This document shows positions 1-26,705 of a stretch of DNA of 64,000 bases, piece after piece (positions within the stretch are counted from its first letter, which is position 1; every line of letters starts with the position of its first letter). A program made the translations under genes and the position numbers. The notes under the pieces were generated by a model. It ran no database searches. It was given only the letters and a program-made list of their open reading frames with translations, and was not told where the DNA came from. The DNA comes from Elysia crispata (taxonomy: Eukaryota > Mollusca > Gastropoda > Plakobranchidae), in assembly GCA_033675545.1 (NCBI GenBank), contig JAWDGP010000919.1, forward strand, positions 7,501 to 71,500, given 5' to 3'.

Positions 1-212
1 ATTATAATCACGGAAATAATGGGGGGGGGGGGGGGAGTGTTGTCAATTAATTAATTAGAAAAATATCCTTTATAGCTCTACATCATTATTTTTTATTTGT
101 ATCTATACTGAGTATTTTGAACCTTATCATTGTGAAGTTTATTCGTCCCCATTTGGAACGATCACACAAGGTACTTATAATATGTTTTTCTTCTTTTACT
201 TTGCCATATATT

Positions 213-272
213 ATGCCAGTTTGTGAAGGGTATCTTCGAGCTGACTGGTCTGAGTTTTGCAATAGCGATGGA
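213..272 (+). CDS. Candidate first coding exon of an ABCC gene
   Basis: An ATG at 213 opens 20 codons that end exactly at a strong GTAAGT donor (273). The peptide ends in WSEFCNSDG, which resembles the N-terminus of MRP1-type ABCC proteins (FCxxDG). Its phase (0) does not match the next recognised exon at 1014, which needs two carried bases, so it cannot splice there directly. It is either exon 1 of this gene with the following exons deleted or missing, or a chance match. Confidence 0.35.
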
Positions 273-1013
273 GTAAGTATTTCTATTTCTGACTGTTAAT
301 ATATTGAAATCTTAGTTTAGAAAATGAACGTTCTGTCTATCTTTATACTTACTTATCTACCTATTTAAATATTTATAAGAAAATTTCTGTCTATCAGTCT
401 GTTTGTCTATTTATCTATCTATCTATCAGTCTATCATTTTCTCTTCGTTCTTGAGTACCCGTATGTGTCTGTCGTTTGAGCAATAAATGCATTCACTCTT
501 CTAATCAGCTATGTTTCTGAAAAAAACCTTTTCCATTTTTCTGTTTCTTAACACTGGTTAGAGGGGGTAAAAAAATAAACTCTCATAAAGATGACGATAA
601 ATAATTATTATAGCATACCGAAAGATGTCATTCGTCATGAAAATGAGAATCATTTGTCAGTTAAATGAAGCAATAAAAGTCTGGACAGAAAGCAAGTGCT
701 AAAATTATTTTGATGATTCGCCTTCTTCAAAAATTACAATCTTAACACCATAAGAGTCATTTGGGGAAGTTAAATGTACACAAATATTTTTTGGGCTTAA
801 GCCGATACACAGAACATTTTAACAGTTTGTGCAAATTATAGAAGTATAACTTACACAAGTCGTTTTTAAGCGCAAGACGATACACAGTGCAATTTTACAG
901 TTTGTGCAAATTATAGAATTCAGTTTACACTAAACATTACTGTACATAAACCGATACATTTCAGTAGATTGTGCATTACCCCTTTTTATTAATTTTTTTT
1001 TTTTTTTGCCCAG
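273..1013 (+). other. AT-rich interval lacking the expected TMD0/L0 exons
   Basis: No reading frame with ABCC TMD0 or L0 character is visible on either strand. It holds CTAT/TCTA-type simple repeats (about 350-430) and three degenerate copies of a roughly 75-bp unit (about 796-985) sharing the core CGATACA and a TTTGTGCAAATTATAGAA segment. A pyrimidine tract and CAG at 1011-1013 form the acceptor of the next exon. Confidence 0.6.
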
Positions 1014-15211
<14,198 letters not shown>

Positions 15212-15747
15212 ATATTGTGCTGAAAATACCATATATACCGTCCAGATTTGAGAGAGAAAAGTCTTTAAAAACTTCAATTTTTGGTTTGGTTTGTTTTGTT
15301 TTGTTTTTTTCATGCAGTATAATTTGTATTTTAGGTCGCGGATTGAAAACGACAAGGTTTTAATTGTGCAGTTTATGTCTATCACTCCTGTCATTCCAAG
15401 CCACAATATGTTGATGGTTTTTATATTAGTTTAGTTATACACACCATAAAAACATGTTACCACAAAGGCTAAAATACGAAGTAAAATTATCGCGCCTCAA
15501 ATAGCTTGAAAATGGCTTCTTACTTAAAAAACTCATTTTGGAAATAATTCAACCATACAAGATCGCTGGTTTGTTAACCAAAATAACATAACTCTGTTTG
15601 TGATGTACATAAAACAGATGCATTTTACCCTCTTATGATTTAATACAGTTTTCGTTTGTGTGTATGTGTATGCGTTTTTTTGTTTGTTTTGTTTTGTTGT
15701 GTTATATACACAGTACAGGATCTCTTTTTCGTTCTTTGTTTCGGCTC

Positions 15748-15753
15748 AATAAA
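15748..15753 (+). terminator. Probable poly(A) signal of the ABCC gene
   Basis: AATAAA lies 537 bp after the ABCC stop codon, followed by GT/T-rich sequence. It is the first canonical hexamer downstream of the stop, so a 3' UTR of about 0.55 kb is inferred. Confidence 0.5.
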
Positions 15754-15759
15754 GATGCT

Positions 15760-17551
15760 AACGGTCTTCCCTGGTGTTAAGCCATGATTCTTGCGATAAA
15801 GCGATAAATGAGAAATGTTTCGAGATTTTTAAACATGCAGTCAGTTGATGTATTTGGAACTTCATTGATTGAGCCCCACTGGTCCGACCCCGGCGCGCGG
15901 GGGGGGGGGGGGGGGGGTGAAAGAGTGCTTATTTGGTGTATGCAAAGTCTTAAAGATCAATGCGAAGATGGAATATGATTATGAAACATCGAAATCAAGT
16001 CAAATTAGCTTTGCTGGTGACAGTGATAAAATAATGGTGAAACATTTTAAACAGCATTACTTTTTATGTTTGAAACAGTAGATTTTCTTAACAAGTACAG
16101 AGTTACAAAATGAATACTTGAAAGGGTATCTGTGATTTATACCACTAGGGGCAAAAGTATTGAATGTTATATAATGTGTCAATGGTAAAATATTGTTGAG
16201 TATAAGTAAAAATATCAATTTGATTGTAAGGTGTTTGGTGCTCTCTGTATAGTATATTATAGAATAATTGAGTGTGAATCTCTTTATATGTTTTTATTCC
16301 GCGTTATGTTTTAATATCGCGAATTATTTTCAATACAAACGTTTAAAACGTGATTCCATGAATTTCGTTGTATTTTTTGTACAAATAGTTTTTCTCTTGA
16401 TTAACATAATAATATCTGCTCTTCTTTTTATCTTATATGTCATGTACCCTTCCACACCATAAATTTTGTAAAATTCTGAATTTGTTTGCCTAATTTCATT
16501 ACTAATGTTTGCCAAGAAACGGGACCGTCAGGTTTCATCTTCACCACTATTACGCTTACACTTTTAGTATCAAGAGATTTCGCATCAGACAGTGTTCATT
16601 GTTATTGCTTAGATCGCAATTAAAGAAGTAAATAAATTGAATATAGAGAAATATCAATCTTGATAGATTTGTCAGGTTAAATTCATGTTTCATTGTTTGT
16701 TTGCTTTAATCGTCACAGGGTAATTAATTGTTTTACTTCTTTTTCACGCTTAACATTATTTTACTTCGTCTTTTTATGTTTTATTTCCTGATTCTGTAAA
16801 TATTTTTCCTCTGCATGTTTTAATAAATTCAAATGCTTTAAAAGGTTGTATTATGCATTTTCTTCAGGATTTCTATTATGTCACAGATTCACAAGCACAC
16901 AAGCATACATGCATACACACAGACACAAAATCGTTTCGCTTCGTTTCAAATATTTAGAAAGATCACTGCCAAATCTTTTGTTAAAATCGGTCTAATTTTC
17001 ATTTTGAAATTCATGAATAAAATCTCTCACAAAGAAAACAAGGGTTTTCTCTTCTCTCATCATCATTTTCCATAAATTCATCATTTTTTACGTAAACTCA
17101 GGTCTATAGAGTTTGTATTTGTTTTAAGTTTGGAAAAACCTGATTATTATCGTCTCGATATTTTAAAATTGTAAATATCCATTTTAATTTGGTCACATTC
17201 ATACTTTAATAAAGATCTGAGTGATCTGATAAACACGAGTTGTAATTCCTTTGATGCGTTTTGCTTAGTAACATTTTTGTTTTGTTTTGTTTTTTGCTTT
17301 CTTTTCTTTTCTTTTTTTTTTTTTTGTTTTTTTTTTTCCTTGTTCTGTTTTGTTTATACTGTTGTTTTTGTTTTCTCTGCCTTTTTTTGTGTTTTTGGAG
17401 GTGGAAGAAGAAGAGAGTTAATCTTTTGTTTTTTCTCTTTTGCTTGTAACAACCAAAAATAAGAAGGTGGCTTTTTCTGATGGAAAATTAATACCTTCTT
17501 TGTTTAATATAACTGCACATGAAATCGGCATAACCTATCATAATCACTCCA

Positions 17552-17632
<81 letters not shown>

Positions 17633-18059
17633 TTGCCTAAATGTTTCAATATTCACTTTCTCTAACTTTCTTGTTCTCTCCTTTCCCTCTCCCTCACAAA
17701 CACACATATACAGAAAATCATAATTTGTTGATAGATTCCTAATAGTACTACGAACATAGATCTTTTGTTTGGATTTATGAAATGTAAGTAAAGATTAAGA
17801 TCATTAGCACAGATCTCAAAGTTTTAAATATTATGTCATTCCGCGTTTTCAGTTCATTAATCTCCCACACCGGTACTAACAGTACCATTCTATGTCAACA
17901 TATAAGCTCATTTAGGATAAAGGAGATTATTACCCCTATAAAGGTAGGTTTAATGATCAATGGTTCGTCCCCTGATCTGGATCTGTGAGAGTCAACTGTA
18001 GATTTTTTCTTAATTACAAGAAAAAGGAAATATGCTGTCAAAATCGATGAAATTTAAAA
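15760..18059. other. AT-rich spacer downstream of the ABCC gene
   Basis: No gene is supported. It contains the 15899-15917 poly(G) run, T-rich tracts (17270-17400) and a (CT)n microsatellite (17562-17629). Further AATAAA hexamers near 16825 and 17206 could serve longer 3' UTRs. Short open frames here are composed of simple sequence. Confidence 0.6.
17557..17629. repeat. (CT)n microsatellite
   Basis: About 35 CT dinucleotides with almost no interruption. Confidence 0.95.
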
Positions 18060-18970
18060 TTTTATGATAAAAGTGAATGGGGAGGCGGAGGAGCAGGAGG
18101 AAGAGAGCCCAAGTAACGAGACTATCTTCTGCCCAGTTCAGTGTTGTTGTAAATTAGGCCTTGACCGAGTCTTCTCCCACTCCTTTTCCTCTCTTTTACG
18201 GGAAGTCCACGAAGTTGAAGGGTCGCCATTTCCTAGATTTTTGACAAATGAAAACGGAGGTTATAGGAAGTCCACGGGTTATAAAATTTCCCGAATAACT
18301 TGATGCGATTACCGTGACCGAGACCGGGGTATGTAACTCAATCTATGCGCGCAGCAGCCGTCGTAATCCTCCCGTAACCCGGCTGGTCTCCGCTTTACAC
18401 TTGGTGTCCACGGGTGTCGACCAGGACCTGGGAAAAACGTTCATCTCCAGCACAATGCAAAGCAAAGGCAAACTTTAGCTGCTGTCCTATTCATCTAGCA
18501 AGGCTGGTACCGGGTAGTGCATGAAGGAGAACATAGAGTCGGCCCTGCCAAACGTCTCCCTATCTCTTCCTGTGTTTAAACCAGCCAGGGACAACAACGT
18601 CTTCCACAGGTTGTCAGATTACGGTGCAGGGCGCGTCCAGCCCCATCCAAATATGTCAGGGGAAGCTAAATCCTCTACAAATGAGCTGCCATTCGCAGTG
18701 TGTATTAGGGAACGGCAGGGGGTGACTGTCCCTCTCCCTTCCCCAAAGCTACACCACATTGCTGCCTTTGGGTTTCATAACCATCTGCTCCTTCAGACTT
18801 ATTCTTTGAATAAGAGGGTCCTAGATATAGTGGCGGTGGAAGGTACGGAATCATCATACAGCCCAGCTCAAATATCAAGGGACTTTCCGGTAAGCTGGCG
18901 TGGAATGAGTAGCCGGACATGGAATTTATCAACTTGTGGGCAAGTGAAAAGGAACGGGCAATCATAGGCG
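18060..18970. other. GC-elevated block of unknown origin
   Basis: About 0.9 kb that is clearly richer in G+C and CpG than its flanks and nearly free of simple repeats. A 148-codon plus-strand frame (18521-18967) and shorter frames on both strands show no recognisable domain. It may be a transposon remnant or an exonless regulatory segment. I do not recognise it. Confidence 0.4.
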
Positions 18971-20431
<1,461 letters not shown>

Positions 20432-20678
20432 ACTGGTGTGACACGTTTTTGTGAGCTCTTGGATTATGTGGAGATTTATCAGTTTTTGTTGGATTTCTGC
20501 AGTGTAACCATATAAATTGTGCATCTACTTGTTCGTAAGAATTTTGTGTATTCGAAGTTGGAAATATCTTGAAGCTAGAACGACGAAATTAGAATTTATT
20601 AATATCTGAAAAACACAAGGTAGCAGTCTCTCGAGCCTTTATAGCCATTACAGCCTACTACAACAGTGAGCAGGTATC

Positions 20679-21716
20679 ATGATCGGTTTAACACAGTGGC
20701 GACTTACCATAGGCCGATTTAGTGGTGGCAGAGGAGGCCTCAAAGTTAGACGAGCGAGTGAACCCTATTCTGGATCAACACATTTGTTCTTCGGGGATCT
20801 GTGTAAACGTCTACTAGTATGTGCTATAATTTTGTGGGTTACGACCATTGTAAACAGGATACTAACAGTCCTGCAACAACCACACATTAACACTCTAGTC
20901 CAGTGCGGAGATGTGGAACTTAACCCCGGACCAACAATCGAAGCCCAACTGACTGACCTTAATAAAAACATTGAAGATAAATTCGAGAGACTGCACAATG
21001 AAATATCTGGTCTTGGATTTGAAATGAGAAAAATGGCCACGTTAGAGTTGGTTACTGAGAGCGTAAATAGCATAAAAGAGGAGATTAGTAACCTAAGAGA
21101 GAATATAAAGGAAGTTGAAGAAAAGCAGGAGCTTTTACAGATAAATATAGAGACCAACGCCGCAGGCATAGATCAGTCAGAGCTGAAGATAGAAACGCTT
21201 AGTAATTCAGTTGAGAAACAGGAACAATACAGTAGACGGGAAAACTTGATTTTCCACGGTATGAAAGAGGAAGCGGACGAATCATCCGAGAAATCACGCC
21301 TGTCAATAGTGGCTCTCCTGAACAAAAATGTAACAACAAAGCACTGGAGGGAAGAAGATTTTCTCCGAGCACACAGACTAGGACACAGACGCAACAGCAG
21401 TGAAACACCCAGGCCTTTAATAGTCCGATTCATGCATCACTTCGATAAGTTGAAGGTACTGCGGGCGAGGGATAAGTTGAAAGAGACCGGCATTGGAGTT
21501 GCCAACAACTTAACTCTACATCAACGAACTGAATTAGCTAAACTCAGGAAACAAGGAAAATCCGCCTACTACAAGAATGGCACTTTGATAATACAAGATC
21601 CATCAGCTGAGAGAAACAACAAAATTACCGGAGATGCCTCTTCCAGCCCTGATAGAGACAGTCGTCGTTACGTTCAAGCCTATAGACGCGGACAACAACA
21701 ACAGCAAGAACAACAA

Positions 21717-21747
<31 letters not shown>

Positions 21748-21812
21748 AGAATAGGAGCGGACACCAGCAAGAAAGGGCCACCCGCCGACAACCCCGTCAA
21801 CCAAATGCATAG
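20679..21812 (+). CDS. LINE ORF1 protein with N-terminal 2A motif
   Basis: 377 residues. The ATG at 20679 follows an in-frame TGA by 9 bp, which fixes the start. Residues about 40-70 are a hydrophobic/basic helix (RLLVCAIILWVTTIVNRI). A canonical 2A core, DVELNPGP, follows at residues 78-85. Residues about 88-180 are a charged coiled coil. Residues about 183-310 resemble the RRM and C-terminal domains of L1-type ORF1p (EQYSRRENLIFHG, then FLRAHRLG and RPLIVRF). The tail is basic with a Gln-rich run encoded by a (CAA)n repeat (about 21690-21750). ORF1p of this class binds RNA and chaperones the RNP. 2A would release an 84-residue leader from the rest during translation. The reading frame is intact. 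Confidence 0.88.
20910..20933 (+). other. 2A ribosome-skipping motif (DVELNPGP)
   Basis: The bases encode D-V-E-L-N-P-G-P, an exact match to D(V/I)ExNPG|P. Upstream residues (LVQCG) fit the usual context. Established work reports functional 2A sequences near the N-terminus of ORF1 in APE-type LINEs of invertebrates. Skipping would fall between G84 and P85. Confidence 0.9.
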
Positions 21813-24800
21813 CAAAACGCGGGTTTTTTGCCCAACATCGGCATTGTTTCCTACAATGTTGAAGGACTTCTGAACAAGACTGACGATGAAAGCTTTTTTT
21901 CTATGCTACATAAATTTGACATACTATGCCTTTTAGAAACTTTTATGACTGAAGACGTCCTACCTGCCAACATATTAAGCCAGTATAAGAGATATTTTAC
22001 ACCGGCCAAAAAACTGTCAAAACACGGAAGATGCTCTGGCGGAGTCATTGTATTTGTGAAACATACCCTCAAAAACTGTGTGTTAGAGATTGAGTGTAAA
22101 CTAGACAATGTGATTACTTTAAAACTAAATAACCACATAGGAAAGAACAGAAGTAACGATGCAATCATTATCTTTGCCTAAATCCCCCCATATCAGTCCC
22201 CATACTATGAACACTTGATTGTTAAAAATGGTATCCAAATCCTAGAGGACTATGTTAGCCAGCTAAAACTATCTAACTATAACTCTTCTTTTATAATATG
22301 TGGCGATCTCAATGCACGAACATCCAATGTACAACCTATTCTTCAGTGTAACGAGATAAATAACTTTTTTCATGAAAATGTTTTCAACCATGATTCACAC
22401 GAAGACAATCTTGAGAGACACTCCAGCGATAATCTTATAAACACATTTGGCAGAAGTCTTATAGACATGTGCGCTACACTAGACTTAACCATTATGAATG
22501 GACATTGCGCTGGCGATGAAGGAGGAGCGTTTACCTTTTTATCCCCAAATGGTAATAGTGCTGTTGACTATTTCTTAGTATCACGATGCCTTTTTAATTG
22601 CAATATATCTTTAAACTTAAATGTGCACAACGAGATATTGTCATGGCATAGGCCTATCTCAATGTCATTGAAATTTAATGATAATAATACACATAGAGAT
22701 AAAACTCAAGCTACTCACATGAACACCAAAATCACAAAGATTAAATGGGACCCTGATAAGCAACACCACTTCATTAATAAGTTAAAGTCCCCAGCAGTCA
22801 ACCAACAGCTTGATGATCTTTTAAAAGAATTGGAAAATGATGTAAACTTTGTGGTTAGAGGATTGTCATCAATTCTGTGCAAAAATGCTCAAAGTATGTT
22901 AAAAACTGTCATCATTAGACATGGTGAAGCACACAGCAAACCGACATGGTTCGACAAAGAGTGCTATCAATACAAGAGAGTAGTTAGACAAAGTTTACAT
23001 AAGTACAGCAATAACCCAAATGAAGCAAATAAAAAAACCTATGTGTCTCTTCGACGCGAGTATAAAATATTACTAAAAAGTAAGAGACTGCTATATTCAA
23101 ATTCAAAAATCTTATCATTATGCTCCAATATCAAGAACTCCTCTGTATTCTGGCGTGAAATAAATTCTGTTCTGCAAACACCAACTTCAAGCAATAATAT
23201 ACCAGTACATGAGTGGCATACTTTCTTCAAACGTCTCTTCCAGCAAAACACAACACCCGCACCAATATGCTCAGAAAACATAACCCCTTTGAATATAAAT
23301 GCAGGACCAGATACAGTACATGTGAACAGGGATATTTCTGAACAAGAAATAAGACAAGCCATTATTTCGGTTAAAACAAACAAATCAGCTGGTTATGACT
23401 CAATCCAAAACGAGATGCTTAAAAGTGGCATAGACATAATCGTCCCATTCTTAAAACATGTTTTCCAATACATATTTGACAATGGAATATTCCCTTCCGA
23501 TTGGAGTAAAAGCATTATTGTACCCATTCATAAGAAGGGAGATGTAGACGATTGCAATAATTACAGACCAATCTCTCTAACATCATTAGTCTCTAAGATA
23601 TATACACATATTTTAAATCAAAGATTGACAAAACTCGCCACTTCCCACGAAATAATGCCAGAAGAACAGGCGGCATTCAGAAAAAAGTATTCCACTGTAG
23701 ACCATATATTTACTCTTTACGCCATGATCTTAAAGCAATTCTCTCGAAACATAAAACTGTACGTGGCATTTATTGACTATAAAAAATGTTTCGACTCCAT
23801 TAACAGAGATGCACTTCTCAACAGTCTTAAACGTTACGGAGTCTCGGGAAAAATATTTGCGGCCATAAGAGGCATATATAGTAACGTATCATCAGCTGTG
23901 AGAAATAATCACGAAATAACTTATTTCTTTGATTGTCCAGTAGGTTTAAAACAGGGATGCCTCTTAAGCCCGTTGCTGTTCAGTATTTTCATCTCAGAGT
24001 TAAGTCGTAACATAAATACAGAAACAAGACATGGTATCCAAATGTTACCTAACATGAATACTATACACCATTTGCTTTTTGCTGACGATGTAATACTGGT
24101 CTCAGATTCTGTTACAGGTCTCCAGAATAAGCTAAATGTTTTGTATAGTCAATCAAGGAGACTAGGCTTGCATGTTAATAAAGATAAAAGTAAAATTGTG
24201 ATTTTCAGAAAGGGCGGTTACCTAAGCAAGCATGAAAACTGGACTTATGGAAATACAAATTTAGAGATTGTAAAGTCATACAAATACCTTGGTATTGATT
24301 TCTCAACACGAATGAGCCTCACAAATTGCGTTACAGACCTAGTCACTAAAGCCAAGAAAGCAAGTTTCTGTATTATAAAATCACTGAAAAGATTAGCATG
24401 TAATGACCTTAAACTTTTCTCTAAACTTTTCGACTCTAATGTAGAACCTATACTTGCTTATGGGAGTGAATTATGGGGCTTGCAGGAACACTTACCTATT
24501 GAACAAGTACATACAACAACGCTGAAGCAATTCTTAAAGGTGTCAATCCACTCTTCAAATACTCTACTTTATGGTGAAACAGCAAGATAACCATTGTATA
24601 TTAACCACAAAATACGTTGTGTAAAATATTGGCTGAAATTGCTGAAAATGCATGAGACAAGAATTCCCAAACAAGCATATGAGATGATGAGAAGAATGAG
24701 TGAGAAGAATGTTAATTCGTGGATAACTGATTTGAAATATTTTCTGTATTCAAATGGTTTTGGATGTGTATGGCTATTTCAGAGTGTTGGAAATGAAAAA

Positions 24801-25280
24801 GCATTTTGTAATTCACTTAAAGGAAGACTGTGTGATGTATTTAAGCAAAGTTGGTATGGAAAATTAACCTCAGATCCTCACCTACATTTCTACTCATCAT
24901 TTAAATCTATGATCTACCTAAATTCATTCCTTTTACATAGAACCCTACCTTTCTCGCTACAAACAACACTAATAAGATTCAGGTTAGGTGTATCGAATAT
25001 ACTGTGTCATAAATACAAGTATTCCAACAATATAAATATACATTTATGCCCTCTATGTAAAAAGGATATTGAAGATGAACACCATATATTATTAATTTGC
25101 AAGGTATACGAGAATTTGCGCTTGACATACCTACCTGAGAAATTTTTGAAAAACAGATGCACGTTCAGTTCAAGCCTCCTTATGTCAAACGAAAATTACC
25201 AATTCCACGTCGCGAAATATTTGTATCATTCCATTAAACTTAGAGATCATTTTGTGAAGATGGATTCTGAGAGTGTTTGA
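21813..25280 (+). pseudogene. LINE ORF2: endonuclease plus reverse transcriptase, interrupted by two in-frame TAA codons
   Basis: In frame with ORF1, directly after its TAG (21810-21812). The endonuclease shows SYNVEGL (about 21850), CLLET, GDLNAR, SAVDYFLVS and SWH (22641-22649, where SDH is usual). The RT shows NKSAGYDSIQ, HKKGD with NYRPISLTS, AFIDYKKCFDSI, GLKQGCLLSPLLF, the catalytic FADD (24078-24089) and KYLGID. A Cys/His motif (CPLCKK then H) lies near the C-terminus. TAA codons at 22179-22181 and 24588-24590 fall where the family has Tyr (the Y of YIPP, and GRYPL-like). No ATG precedes the first catalytic motif. Likely inactive as it stands. Confidence 0.88.
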
Positions 25281-25393
25281 GAAGAGCAAATTGTGTATGT
25301 TCTATGTTAATGATATTGAGATGTAAAAATGTAAAATGTTAATTTAAATTGTTCAATTTTATTTTATGTTTGTGAAGGGTGAGAAACCCAACA

Positions 25394-25411
25394 AATAAAC
25401 AATCAATCAAT

Positions 25412-25414
<3 letters not shown>
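25394..25414 (+). terminator. LINE poly(A) signal and (AATC)n tail
   Basis: AATAAA at 25394 is followed at once by four CAAT/AATC repeats, a short-repeat tail of the kind used by CR1-like LINEs instead of poly(A). Confidence 0.75.

Positions 25415-25494
<80 letters not shown>
25415..25494. repeat. (TC)n microsatellite at the 3' edge of the LINE
   Basis: About 40 TC units, then imperfect pyrimidine sequence to about 25545. Confidence 0.95.
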
Positions 25495-25496
<2 letters not shown>

Positions 25497-25875
25497 TCTC
25501 CCTTCCTTCTTGACCTCTTCCTTTCTCTCTCTCTCTCTCCTACCTCGTGGGATTCTAAGTACGCCATTTGTAAAGACTCGGTTAAGGATATGCTGCAGAA
25601 TTGACCATTCTACTAGATGGACTACTAATAAGTATTCTATGCAAAAATCCCCAGCGTCACATATTTTTATTTATCTCTTTATCTCTATCTTTCTTGATAT
25701 TTATTGAAGAGTCTATCTCTGACTCTCTACGTCTGTTTGCCTTTTTGTGTATGTATTTGCTCATAAAAAAAAATGATCTTTATAATTCGTAAACTTTGGA
25801 GCAAGTTTTGCTACATAGATTCAAAGAATAAAGACTGATAAAGCGATGCCTCGCAGTTAATTACAACCCTAACGA
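25495..25875. other. Spacer with pyrimidine-rich and AT-rich sequence
   Basis: Nothing recognisable beyond the degenerate CT sequence continuing from the repeat at its left edge. Confidence 0.5.
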
Positions 25876-26280
25876 TCACGGGAGTTGTTCACAATCAGGC
25901 GTTTTGATGGAATTCTCTCTGAGCAGCTCCTTACACAATATTTGTTTAACCTTTTCTAATTCGCGAACAATTGGTATTTTAAGTCCTTGAAACCGTTCGA
26001 TTGTTGACAAGAGTCTGACTGTCAGGTCAGTAGGGCCAGGCACTGGCCGTACGTATACCACTACCAGCTTTATCAAAGGAGACTCTGTTGCCGGTGGCCG
26101 CACCACTGTCCTGTCTACCACGCAGACGTCGTAGAAAGGGCGGATAACTGTGTCTGGCAAGGGGCGGAACAGACTACGTGGAGGCGTGATAATGTTGCCG
26201 CCATTCGTCTGTTCAGCGTTGCGTGAAGTTAAAACAAGGGCACTGTACTCTCTTTGGTTTGATGATTTCCTGCTTTGAAG
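25876..26280 (-). other. Unassigned 134-codon open frame, possibly a terminal exon
   Basis: Open from a TAA at 26281-26283 to a TGA-type stop at 25876, without an in-frame ATG. An acceptor-like CAG at 26270-26272 could start an exon at 26269. Composition is more GC-rich and CpG-rich than its flanks and the peptide looks protein-like, for example IKLVVVYVRPVPGPTDLTVR. I do not recognise a family. It could be a last exon of a minus-strand gene whose other exons are not found, a processed pseudogene fragment, or a transposon piece. Confidence 0.3.
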
Positions 26281-26526
26281 TTATACTTACTTTGTAAATT
26301 TGAAGGAGTAAACAGGGAATGGATACATGTGGAAAGATAAGGTAGGGGGAAAGAGAGGGAGAAGAGAGGTGGGCGGAGGGGGTGGATGCGCATGTAGGAA
26401 AGGACGATTTAAAACAAACACTTTATCAAATCATTAATGAATTTTTTTTAATTACGAATGACTTCTCCAGAAAGGATAATACGCAACCATGGTTGCGGCA
26501 GAGATGAATGGAGAAGTAGAGACGGC

Positions 26527-26559
26527 AGAGATAATAGTAGTAGTAGTAGTAGTAGTAGT

Positions 26560-26597
<38 letters not shown>

Positions 26598-26622
26598 CAG
26601 TAGCAGTAGCAGTAGCAGTAGC

Positions 26623-26705
<83 letters not shown>
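26527..26705. repeat. Compound (TAG)n/(CAG)n/(TAGCAG)n microsatellite
   Basis: About 180 bp: TAG units, then about 12 AGC units, then alternating AGT-AGC, then about 25 TAG units. Long apparent polyserine or polyvaline frames across it are artefacts of the repeat. Confidence 0.95.

Noticed and set aside
13..60. Possible telomere or contig edge signal at the poly(G)
   Set aside because: A simple G homopolymer without any telomeric repeat unit.
18521..18967. 148-codon open frame in the GC-elevated block
   Set aside because: No recognisable domain; the antisense strand is also open for 86 codons, so openness reflects composition.
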